Shown here: one piece after another, positions 42,445-51,148 of the stretch | How the letters are laid out: each line of letters starts with the position of its first letter | Numbering within the stretch: the stretch's first letter is position 1 | Assembly (NCBI GenBank): GCA_000333855.2 | Contig: CM007339.1 | Coordinates: 278,982-342,981 of the forward strand | DNA from: Endotrypanum monterogeii | Lineage: Eukaryota > Euglenozoa > Kinetoplastea > Trypanosomatida > Trypanosomatidae | DNA: 64,000 nucleotides | Direction of reading: 5' to 3' | Notes under the pieces: model-generated | The model's database searches: none | What the model saw: the letters and a program-made list of their open reading frames with translations, nothing else | What the model was told of the DNA's origin: nothing | Position numbers and translations under genes: made by a program

Positions 42445-44031
42445 ATGGAACGAGTGGAAGCGGTTCTGCTTGGGCTGCTGCCCACCCTGAAGCAGCATCA
42501 AATAGGAAGCTGGAACCCGGCTGAGGTTGAGCGCCTTTGTGCGATGCTTAAAGAATACAACAAACAGGAACGCGATGAGATGTGCGGCACGTCCTGCAGC
42601 AAGGGCACTGCTAATGTTGCGGCCGCCTCACCGTCCTCCGGGGCACTGCCATCATCGCCTCGTGACGATGCAGAGGTGGCAAGTGAGGAAGATACGGATG
42701 AAGAGGCGTTTATTAATGCTGTTGGTGAGGTGGATCGCTGCCTCGGTCGCGTGCGGAATTTCCTCAAACGGCGAATGGACTACGGCTCTGTTGTGGAGCC
42801 CACCGCCCCTGCTGGAGCTGCACGGCCGCAGTCCTGTGTGGTGAGCAGCGCCTCGAAAAAGCGACCCCGATCTCCGAGCAACGAGGCGTCACCATCCACC
42901 GCAACGCCGAACGCTCTCCACGACGACACCGCTGCCGTCTCCACTCCCGTATACTCCGTGGATGCGTTCCTGTACTCGGAAGACGACATCGAGAGGCTTG
43001 TCGAGGAGAAGAAGGTGGCGCGCGAGTACTGCCGCCGGTGCGGCTGCACAGATCTCGGTCTCACAGAATTCATCACGCACTCCTTTTCGCAGGACCAACT
43101 CGTGTACTTGAGCTGCTTTCTCCTTCCTCATCTTTTGGAAGAGTTTGCCGCCCCTCACCAGACGCCACGGCGACTGTCTATCGCAGACGTCGGTTCTCGA
43201 ATGGGCATCGTTTTATGGGCATGCGCTTCCGCACGTCAATGGGGTCTACTCGCCCCACAGCGGTCTGTCGCCGCAGAGGCTGATGCTGGAGACGCTCTCC
43301 CGAATGTGCAGCTTGTTGGCATTGAGTTGGATGCACATTTCGTGAAGGTCTCCAAGGACGTGTTACATCGCTTCTTCGCACCACGGCGTCGCCTCGCACC
43401 CAAATGGAGCTCCGATGTCCACCCTGCTGCGGCCGAGGGTGCCGCCACGGAACTGGTGGATGTGTCGTCAAGTATTGAGTTACTAGAGAGCGATTGCTTC
43501 GAGGGCGCCGCTGCTGCTGCGCTCTCGGAGAGCACTGTCGTCGTGATGCACAATGTTTTCGAATATTTTTGCCCCACAGTGGTGGAACATGCTCGCTGTT
43601 GGCTGAGGCTACGCCGCCTTGTGCACCGTTCAGGGCAACTCCTTGTTTGTAGCCCACCCTTGGAGGAAACGATGGGTGCCTTCACGGAAGAGGTTTGGCA
43701 GCAGGCATGTGAGCTCGAGAAGTGTGGCAATGCAGAGTCCACGCCCGCTCCTCCGCTGGACTGGCTGGCGGCCTATGTGGATCCATTGAACACATCCGAA
43801 ATAGCTTCCGACTTTCTCTCGCTGCGCACCCTTTCTAGCGAGGATGCGGAGGACGCTAGTACCCAGGACGAGCACGAAAGAAATGACCCCCACCACCACC
43901 ACCACCACCACCACGGGAACAGCTGCGACAACTGCCCGCTACACGGCAACGGCGAAGAGCATGGAAATGAGGAAGAGGTAAGTGAGGTAACGGAGCAAAT
44001 CCAGCAGATCCGTGTGTACCGTGTCAAGTAG
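42445..44031 (+). CDS. Methyltransferase-like protein with polyhistidine tail
   Basis: A 528-residue protein with a likely class I SAM-methyltransferase core at about residues 240-410. The motif I-like strand is IADVGSRMGIVLWACASA, a motif II-like strand is VQLVGIELDAHFVKVSKDVL, and a later strand with VVMHNVFEYF precedes SGQLLVCSP. The layout recalls DOT1-type folds but I cannot place the family or its substrate. Upstream is a low-complexity acidic region and a small Cys cluster (YCRRCGCTD, near residue 196). The C-terminus is unusual: DP followed by eight histidines (483-490), then a segment with CDNC and more His and Glu, which looks metal-binding. The ATG at 42445 follows a strong pyrimidine tract. 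Catalytic activity is inferred from the fold only. Confidence 0.75.
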   Translation: MERVEAVLLGLLPTLKQHQIGSWNPAEVERLCAMLKEYNKQERDEMCGTSCSKGTANVAAASPSSGALPSSPRDDAEVASEEDTDEEAFINAVGEVDRCLGRVRNFLKRRMDYGSVVEPTAPAGAARPQSCVVSSASKKRPRSPSNEASPSTATPNALHDDTAAVSTPVYSVDAFLYSEDDIERLVEEKKVAREYCRRCGCTDLGLTEFITHSFSQDQLVYLSCFLLPHLLEEFAAPHQTPRRLSIADVGSRMGIVLWACASARQWGLLAPQRSVAAEADAGDALPNVQLVGIELDAHFVKVSKDVLHRFFAPRRRLAPKWSSDVHPAAAEGAATELVDVSSSIELLESDCFEGAAAAALSESTVVVMHNVFEYFCPTVVEHARCWLRLRRLVHRSGQLLVCSPPLEETMGAFTEEVWQQACELEKCGNAESTPAPPLDWLAAYVDPLNTSEIASDFLSLRTLSSEDAEDASTQDEHERNDPHHHHHHHHGNSCDNCPLHGNGEEHGNEEEVSEVTEQIQQIRVYRVK

Positions 44032-44563
44032 TCTTTGCGAGAGGACGAAAAAAAAAGAAATTAATGGGGGCGAGACAGCGCAGGAATCTCCCAGTCACAC
44101 TGAATGCAAAGGAAGAAGCCTCATCATCTTTGACGCTCATTGGCAAACATACCTCTCGTGGAATTGCAAATGGAATGGGAAATATATATAAAGAAGGGAG
44201 TTGTTGAGTTTTTTAATCGGGAAATGTTTCCTTCACTCAACCCTTGGGCGGAGGAGAAAAGAGGGGGAGGAAGGGGAAGAGGGGCCAAAAGCGAAGGTGC
44301 GACCACAAACCAGAAAAAAAAAACGAGAGGGCCAGAGGCCACTTATCTACATCAAGAACATGCGATCACGGTCGCCAACGCTCCCACCCACCACCGCCAC
44401 CGCCATCCTTCCCCCTCTCCCCTCCCTTCCTGTTGACCTCCTTGAATCAGTGTCTGCACCCACTTTTTTTTTTTATTATTGTTCTTCTGGTTTCCAGAGT
44501 GTCTCTTTGGATGTCTTGTGAAGGCGCATTTGTGAGTGAAAGACACGCGCAGGCGGCTGAAAA

Positions 44564-44603
<40 letters not shown>

Positions 44604-45862
44604 ATCTTATGGTTGCAGCGTATTCGTTTAAGTTTAATGCATAACGACAACGTCATATCAAAAAAATAATAATAGAGGAATTGAACGACACGCCACTGCC
44701 AGTTGAGTTCGAGTCTAATTTTTTTTTTTTGTTGTTGGTGGTGGTGGGGTAACTGCGGTTATTCAACGTCGCGGTGTTGCACAGAGGCTTCTCTCTTTCA
44801 CACTCACTTTCACGCGCCAGCGTCGTGCTCACCCCACCACCTCGATAGCGACTTCGCTTTCAGGGGGACTCGATCTTGACATCTATAGAAATGAAGAAGC
44901 AAACAAATAAAAGGGCGGGGTAGAAAAGCAACCAAGAGACCTCCTGCAGGATCTGAAAATGCAAGCACGCCCCAACTATCACCTCTCTACTCCTTCACCC
45001 TTTATGCCCTGACCGACACCTATGATTACTTTGTGTCTGTGTGCTTGATTACCTGGTAGCCTCGTCTGCGACTCTGTACACCCCATCTATCGCCCTCACC
45101 ACGACCCTCTCCAGCACAAATTCCCTTACACTTCTTTAGACAAAAAGGGGAAAACGCAGACAAATAGAAACGGTATGCGGTGTATCCTCAAAAGGCAAAC
45201 CATAAGAACACATTATCACACCTCAGCAACCGTTCGGGGTTCTGATCCTAGAGACTCTCCCGAAATGAGTATTGAGCTTAGGGTTTTCACCTGTTTTTTT
45301 TTTTGCGCTATAATCCTCCTTTTTTTTCTCTCCACTGCTACGCTCTGTGCCTACAGACACCGTAACGTCCTGCTTGCCTCCCTCCTCCTCCTCCTCCTCC
45401 TCCCCTTTCGTTTGACAGCGGAGGGCAAGTAACACGTCAGCACGATCATAGGTCTTCACGTGCGCGTATATATATATATATATATATATATGCATACATG
45501 GATATTATTATTAGTCAATTTTTTGGGGGGGGATCTGATTATTCCCTCGTGTCTCTGTGTTTATTTTTTTTTGTGTGTGTGTGTGTGAGTTGAGTAGTGG
45601 AATCATCTGGATTTCCACCCCCTCCCCTCCCTGCGCAGCTGCAAGTAAGTGACAAACGCATACGGTTGGAAGATAGACCCGCCCTCAAGGTTATACCTAC
45701 GTCTTCGCAACGCCTCTCTGCTCAACGCAGGGCTGGGAAAGGGCGAGGGGTCTGTCCGGATTGCCTGCCATTGGCGCCAGTATATTCGTTTTCACACCTC
45801 ACATCACGTCGTTGGCGAGGCATTTATTCGTTTTAAAACCCAAGAAGAGGTCGAAAGAAAGG
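44032..45862. other. Spacer between methyltransferase-like gene and transporter
   Basis: 1.8 kb without a credible gene. It holds T runs near 44464-44474 and 44719-44731, (TA)n at about 44568-44597 and 45466-45491, a CCT repeat near 45380-45400, and a (GT)n patch at about 45573-45586. Confidence 0.55.
45637..45638 (+). promoter_or_regulatory. Predicted trans-splice acceptor for the PIN-like transporter
   Basis: The tract CCACCCCCTCCCCTCCCTGCGCAG ends at this AG, about 225 bases before the ATG at 45863. The frame before that ATG starts only with TTG, supporting the downstream start. Confidence 0.45.
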
Positions 45863-47407
45863 ATGGTGAACCTTTATTTAAGTTTGATCATCATCACGGC
45901 CACAACAGTGGGCAAGATCATCCTCTCCTCTGTCGCTGGTATGATCCTGTCGAGGCACTTCTCCGACCCACAAAATACCCTGAAGGGTCTTAGCTATATC
46001 GCGACCATGGTGTTCCTGCCGTGTCTGTTGTTTTCCAACCTGTGCGTGAACGTGTCGTGGGAAGAGCTTCGGAAGTTCTACTGGGCACCTCTCTTCTCGT
46101 GCTTACCGATGGGACTTGGGTTTTTGTCCTCATTGCTGCTGCGTCTGTTCCTCACAGGGGAATACCACGCCGTCGCGATCCTCGCCAGCACTTTTCAAAA
46201 CGGTCTCACATTTCCTCTCAGTGTGCTGCTGAATTTGCGGGGCATCGAGTGGTTCACCGGAAGCTCCGTTGTCGATGCGGAGTCGTACATCTTCCTGTAC
46301 AACGTGCTCTGCTCGCTGGGTCTGTGGCTCATCGGTGAGCCTCTGATCGCTCGTGCAAAGGCGAAGGATGTGGAGTCTCACGAGGTCACTCGTGAGGAAG
46401 CAGAGCTGCTCACGAAACAGCAGCACTACACTGATGTAGACCATCACAACGAAGCCAGTGCCCGTGAGAACCCCAGGACCTCTTGCCCTCTCGAACCCCC
46501 TCATCAAAAAAGTGAGGTGAGGGGCGAGGATGGCGAGGTTCCATCGCCGCGCCGGTCGACAGCGCTGCTGCAGCGCACTGCCACTCCACAGGATCAGCTC
46601 AGGTGGTACAGACCGCCACAGGCGCGCGATGCACCTATCGTGGTAACAGCGGGCAGTCCTGTGGCGCCGCCAGATGGCGCGATGAGCCTCCGAGACGCGA
46701 AAAACGTTACGTCACGGGGAGAACATCTTAAGCGTCTGGGATCGAGAGCTGCCCGGTCGCTGCAGTCACCGCCGGTGCTTAGCAGCCTCATCGCCATCGC
46801 CATCTCTCTCACACCACCACTTCGATGGCTCGCAAAAAGTCCTCTCGGGGAACCGCTCGTTGGTGGCATGACTCTCATCGGCCACGGTGCTATCCCGCTA
46901 CAGTTGCTTGTGTTGGGATCCTCTATCGCAGCGAATCGGCGCAAGGACGACTCTGCACCCCCCGCCACGGCGGCTCAGTCGACGACGCCCTCTCCCACCA
47001 CACGCAGCACGCTGACAGGGATCGCAGACGGCACCGCGAGGGACGTGTCTTCGTCGCGGTCTGGCGATGGTGCAAACGCGTTCGTGCGCTGGGTCGTGTC
47101 GAGGGTGCCTCCACATGTCATCTTCACCTGGTGCACGGTGATTACACGACTGGTGATCATACCAGGCATCTGTTTTCTTACCCTTCACCTCCTCCTCATG
47201 ACGGGTATCATACCCCATGAAAAGCCCTTTTTGCTGACGATGCTCGTGGCTACCATGTCACCATCTGCCATGAACTCAACGCTGATCTGCGCCATGCATG
47301 ACTACCACAGCCGCGAATACGCCCGGATGATATTCTTCATGTACCTCACCACTATCTTCACATCCACCATCTGGCTCTTCCTTTTTATGCTGTACCTGAG
47401 GGATTAG
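45863..47407 (+). CDS. PIN-like membrane transporter (auxin efflux carrier family)
   Basis: A 514-residue polytopic membrane protein with the 5 + 5 layout of the membrane transport protein (auxin efflux carrier, PIN/PILS) family. Segments read as membrane helices include LYLSLIIITATTVGKIILSS, YIATMVFLPCLLFSNL, FYWAPLFSCLPMGLGFLSS, YHAVAILASTFQNGLTFPLS and YIFLYNVLCSLGLWL. A hydrophilic loop of about 140 residues (near 164-302) follows, then five more, including GAIPLQLLVLGSSIA and LTMLVATMSPSAMNSTLI. The TFQNGLTFPLS and FLPCLLFSNL segments are the most family-like. Its substrate and membrane are unknown; homologues in fungi sit in the ER. The ATG at 45863 is chosen because the upstream 34 codons begin at TTG and do not look membrane-like. 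Confidence 0.85.
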   Translation: MVNLYLSLIIITATTVGKIILSSVAGMILSRHFSDPQNTLKGLSYIATMVFLPCLLFSNLCVNVSWEELRKFYWAPLFSCLPMGLGFLSSLLLRLFLTGEYHAVAILASTFQNGLTFPLSVLLNLRGIEWFTGSSVVDAESYIFLYNVLCSLGLWLIGEPLIARAKAKDVESHEVTREEAELLTKQQHYTDVDHHNEASARENPRTSCPLEPPHQKSEVRGEDGEVPSPRRSTALLQRTATPQDQLRWYRPPQARDAPIVVTAGSPVAPPDGAMSLRDAKNVTSRGEHLKRLGSRAARSLQSPPVLSSLIAIAISLTPPLRWLAKSPLGEPLVGGMTLIGHGAIPLQLLVLGSSIAANRRKDDSAPPATAAQSTTPSPTTRSTLTGIADGTARDVSSSRSGDGANAFVRWVVSRVPPHVIFTWCTVITRLVIIPGICFLTLHLLLMTGIIPHEKPFLLTMLVATMSPSAMNSTLICAMHDYHSREYARMIFFMYLTTIFTSTIWLFLFMLYLRD

Positions 47408-48193
47408 GTATGCAACATAGTAAGTACCCTGTCATTGGGTTGTTGTGGATGAGGAGGGGAGTGGGGGGGATCTTACAGGGGTTATGATGATCTCGCACCT
47501 TGTCACCTGCTGGCAACGGGGTGTTTGTAAAAAATTCCATGTGTGTATGTGCTCGGCGCGCCGGATCTCTCGCTCAGCTGCCCCCCTTCCTCCTCTTCCT
47601 CTACCACCCCCTCCCCAATCCACAGATCCACCGCTCTCTCCCTCTCTCTCTCTCACACACGTATACTGATAGGTAAAAGACATGTGGCTGAACCACCTGC
47701 CAACTGAAGTAATTCTTGTGGGATACAACTACTTTCGCCTGCAGATACGCGCGTCAGCACAGACAAAAAAAAAAACCTCGCCACACGTACACGCCTCAGC
47801 GCGGACCCCTTCGTGGACACGAGTGGAATTAAGTCCCCATTCGTATCCTGCATCACCTCCTTTACCTTCTGCGTTATGGCGAGTATTGCCTATGCTGCTG
47901 CGTCTCCGCACCCCCAACGTAAACACACACAAACACACGCATGTATTCATTCTCTCTTTTCTTGCTGACATCCCTCATATGCTCTGTTCTGAGTTGCTCT
48001 GAGCTGGACACGAAATCACGCTCGGATGTGCCTACGGGTTGGACTGGTGCTTAGCGTGTGTAGGTAAGGATAATCAAGTGGGGGCATCCTCTGTGGATGC
48101 AGCTATCTCCCCGCCCCCTCCCGCACACACACACATACACATACACACAGAGGTACAGATACACCTACACGGCCCCCGCCCGCAACTGTTCAC
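47408..48193. other. Spacer between transporter and membrin
   Basis: No credible gene. A pyrimidine-rich stretch at about 47580-47660 and a (CA)n-rich stretch at about 48123-48150 precede the next start. Confidence 0.55.
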
Positions 48194-48901
48194 ATGACAG
48201 CAGTGACTGACGCGAGTGGCAGCGTGGAGAGCGATATTCGACAAGCAAAAAAAACTCTGGAAACACTCAGCTCGCTTGCCGAACAAGCCGAGCGCGGTGC
48301 TACAGTAGACTATGAGCTGGTTCAGAAGTTGGCGAAGGAGGTTTCCGACCGCGTGGGGCCTTTGGTGAAGGGCGCAACTCATAGCCTCGCCGCCACCACA
48401 ATAATGCCGCCCAGCGGCGCCACACTGCATGCGCGCCTTGGCGCCGGCAGCTCGCAACCAATTACCCCGCTACAGCGGAGACGCGCAGAGCAGGTGTTGT
48501 CAGAGGTACAGCTACTCGAAGGGACGCTGCGCCGCTACGCCATGAAAGCACAACAGCAGGCATTCTACGCGTCCAATGTGAAGACCCTCGTTGGCAACGG
48601 TGCCAATACGCTTCGCCAAAATTACGAAGCGATGGACCATCTGGAGCGGGAAAAGAAAAGCCTGCAATACGCCAGGCAGCGCATGCAAGCAATGGAGTCG
48701 GAGAGTCGCGAGGTGCTGGCAGCCTTACAAGATCAAGGCCGGCGACTCGGCGGTGTTGGCAACAAACTCGGAAATTTGCTGGAGACACTCGGTGTGTCGA
48801 ACACAACAATCCTGCAAATCGTGCGGCGGAATAAAGTGGATGCGTGGCTGGTGTACGGAGGGATCGCACTGCTTTTATTTTTCATGTGGTACATCTGGTA
48901 G
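48194..48901 (+). CDS. Membrin/GOSR2-like Qb-SNARE
   Basis: A 235-residue tail-anchored SNARE of ER-to-Golgi and intra-Golgi traffic. It has an N-terminal helical region, a long helix from about residue 110, a SNARE-like heptad region around 150-210, and one C-terminal membrane segment (VYGGIALLLFFMWYIW) at the end. The stretch LGNLLETLGVSNTTILQIVRR immediately before the membrane anchor matches the membrin/Bos1 pattern, where NMLGLSNTVMRLIEKR occupies the same place. Other Qb families (GOS28, Vti1) fit less well at that junction. The ATG at 48194 follows AG sites within 60 bases, and the length suits membrin (about 212 in mammals). Confidence 0.8.
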   Translation: MTAVTDASGSVESDIRQAKKTLETLSSLAEQAERGATVDYELVQKLAKEVSDRVGPLVKGATHSLAATTIMPPSGATLHARLGAGSSQPITPLQRRRAEQVLSEVQLLEGTLRRYAMKAQQQAFYASNVKTLVGNGANTLRQNYEAMDHLEREKKSLQYARQRMQAMESESREVLAALQDQGRRLGGVGNKLGNLLETLGVSNTTILQIVRRNKVDAWLVYGGIALLLFFMWYIW

Positions 48902-49549
48902 TGGAAAACCCTCCTCCTGCTACTTTTTTTTTGTCGTTGTTGTTGTTGTCGCTCCTCTCTCTCATCAAGGGTACACAAGAGAGGAGGAGAAGGATGGGGC
49001 AGGGAAGAAGGGGACGCAAACCACCGAGATGAGATGCGAGGGAGTCAGAGATCAACGAGACTAGCTGAGAAGCTTCTCTTATTTGTCCTCTTCTCTGATA
49101 TACACATTGCTGTGACGGGAATACGAGTCGTATCTGTCATGACGACTCCTAACCCCCTCCCACTCCTACTGCGTCGACATCACTTTCGCTGCAAGACAAA
49201 CTTTATTGGAAGATGCCCATGTTGCATTTTTGGAGCATCTTCCGTGTTCTTCGTATTCCTTCGACACATCCAATGGGGTGCGTCGCCGCTTCTGCTGTGC
49301 ACTCCTCCGATAAAGCAGGGGGAGAAGAGGGGAGGGCCATTCCCTTTTTCTTCCTTTCGTAGCGCTCATCTGGTTGAAAAAAAGATGAGAGGTGGGGAAA
49401 GAAAGCGAACTATGATGCCTACAGGCGTTTCGTCAACCACTCGTGTTCTTCATGCACACACACACACACCACCACCACCTTTTTGTGTCACTTATATCTC
49501 ACCCCGCTCATTCTCCCGTGGTCACACCGACGCTTCGTGCAGCACGGAG
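48902..49549. other. Spacer between membrin and a membrane protein gene
   Basis: No credible gene. It includes a T run near 48925-48933 and, near the end, a (CA)n and CCA-rich patch at about 49455-49478. An open frame continues through it from 49034 in phase with the next gene, but its composition is that of a UTR. Confidence 0.5.
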
Positions 49550-50308
49550 ATGGAACTTGGTCAGTCGCAGCGACCGCGTGCGCCGCTTGAGCCATTCAAT
49601 GACTACGAGCCACGTCACAAGTGCACTGTCTGTTGCGGCCTCCGTTGTGCTGTATTTGCTGGCTCAGCCGCTTTTTCGTTTTCTCTCGCCTGCAATATGC
49701 TTGTGCTTGCCGGTCGAGTGACAGACGGACGCGGCTGGCGCGGATTCATGGATCGGAACGCGCTCATCGCCCTGCCCCTCGCCGCCATCACGTTCACACA
49801 TCAGGTCCTCCTCTCTGAGTCTCTCTGGAGCAAAAACAAAAAGACAGTGATGCAGGTCAACACCCAGTCGGCGCTGTCGAACATGACCCTCTGGGTTTCG
49901 GGCACACTACTGTGCACAACCATATCGCGCCGCTTCCTTCCATCCCGTAGCAGGGCCTATCGCCTGGCTCTCTGGGAGTACCAGCGGGTGCGCCGCGGCT
50001 GCGCGAATCCGTGGATGCCGACGGTGTTTGGCCGTGTGACAGAGGACCTTGACTGGTATAACGTGATGTGGACGCTGACCATGTACCACATACTGTGGGG
50101 CATGGTCTCCGTTATGCTGGAGAAGGAACTTGGCGCGCACTACGCCATGTTCTACAGAGATAGGCAGTATAGCCGATGGTGCTCACCACGGTGGAGAGAA
50201 TGGCGTGAATTGGAGGTTCGTCGTCGCGTGGACACGGAGCAAGCCGTTGCACCAAACCGCTGGGGCACCTTCATTACCAACGACAAGTGGCGAATGCGCA
50301 ACATTTGA
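49550..50308 (+). CDS. Unrecognised multi-spanning membrane protein
   Basis: I do not recognise this 252-residue protein. From the ATG at 49550 it begins MELGQSQRPRAPLEPFNDYE, then has about four hydrophobic stretches: CGLRCAVFAGSAAFSFSLAC, ALIALPLAAITFTHQVLL, MTLWVSGTLLCTTI and MWTLTMYHILWGMVSVML. Between them are Arg-rich loops. The soluble C-terminus is rich in Arg, Trp and Glu (RWCSPRWREWRELEVRRRV). A longer frame opens at 49034, but the extra 172 codons look like UTR (a CCA repeat, mixed frames), so the later ATG is preferred; this choice is not certain. A mitochondrial or ER location is possible, but no targeting sequence decides it. Confidence 0.65.
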   Translation: MELGQSQRPRAPLEPFNDYEPRHKCTVCCGLRCAVFAGSAAFSFSLACNMLVLAGRVTDGRGWRGFMDRNALIALPLAAITFTHQVLLSESLWSKNKKTVMQVNTQSALSNMTLWVSGTLLCTTISRRFLPSRSRAYRLALWEYQRVRRGCANPWMPTVFGRVTEDLDWYNVMWTLTMYHILWGMVSVMLEKELGAHYAMFYRDRQYSRWCSPRWREWRELEVRRRVDTEQAVAPNRWGTFITNDKWRMRNI

Positions 50309-50894
50309 GTTAGATCACAATATACATACTCCCTTCTTGCCTTCCTTCGTGTGCATATTCCCCGAGAAGGGTGATCGTCTTATTTGTGCAGTCAAAGACG
50401 GGAGGGGAGAAGGAGAAACGCGCATAACCGGAGTAGCCGGAGCTGGATAGTTAGAGGGGGAGGGATGAAGCGGAGGGAGAGATGAATTCATGACGCTTGC
50501 CCCTTTTTCCTCGTTGTCTGCGAACCATGGGTGATGGCATCAGCCCCCCCCCTCCTCCTCCTCCGTCCCCCTTAATGCTGCTGTGGCACCTCATTCTTGC
50601 ATAGGAAGAATCAACAGGCCTACGTGTACGGCTGCAAAGTGAAATCGGCATATATATGTGGGCATAGATATAGATATATATTAAACGTTCTGAGGATGTT
50701 CTGTCTCAGTCTTGAAACTAGTCAGCCTCTCCAAATGAAGACAACTTCCTCCACACATGCAAGCACCACCATCCATTCATCCATCCACCCCACCCACCCC
50801 CCACCTCCTATATCGACACTCCCCGCCGTGCGCTTACGCCTTCATCCCCATTTTTCCTCTACGCACGCACACGCACACACACACACACACACAC

Positions 50895-50934
<40 letters not shown>

Positions 50935-51121
50935 ACATATATATATATACATATGGCGGTGGTGACCTTTTCCTTCTTTAATGGCGCCTTCTCGGTGTGT
51001 TTGTGTGCATGTGTCCTTATTTTTATTTTTCCTGTATGATCTAGTGTTTCGCTCTGCTCAGTATCACTGCATCGCTCATTCCCCCCCCCTTTTACCCTAA
51101 CATTAAAGTTGACTCCCTCCT

Positions 51122-51123
51122 AG
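51122..51123 (+). promoter_or_regulatory. Predicted trans-splice acceptor for SRP72
   Basis: AG follows GACTCCCTCCT, which is preceded by a C/T run near 51078-51092. It is the last AG before the start, so the mature 5' UTR would be about 25 bases, mostly (TA)n. Confidence 0.5.
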
Positions 51124-51127
51124 TCGT

Positions 51128-51148
51128 ATATATATATATATATATATA
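51128..51148. repeat. (TA)n abutting the SRP72 start codon
   Basis: The tract ends at the A before ATG, leaving no other sequence between the repeat and the start codon. Confidence 0.85.

Larger units (their letters stand above)
50309..51148. other. Spacer before SRP72
   Basis: No credible gene. It has (CA)n at about 50865-50895, a long TA-rich tract at about 50896-50951, a C run near 51080-51088, and a (TA)n tract (51128-51148) ending directly at the SRP72 start codon. Confidence 0.6.
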
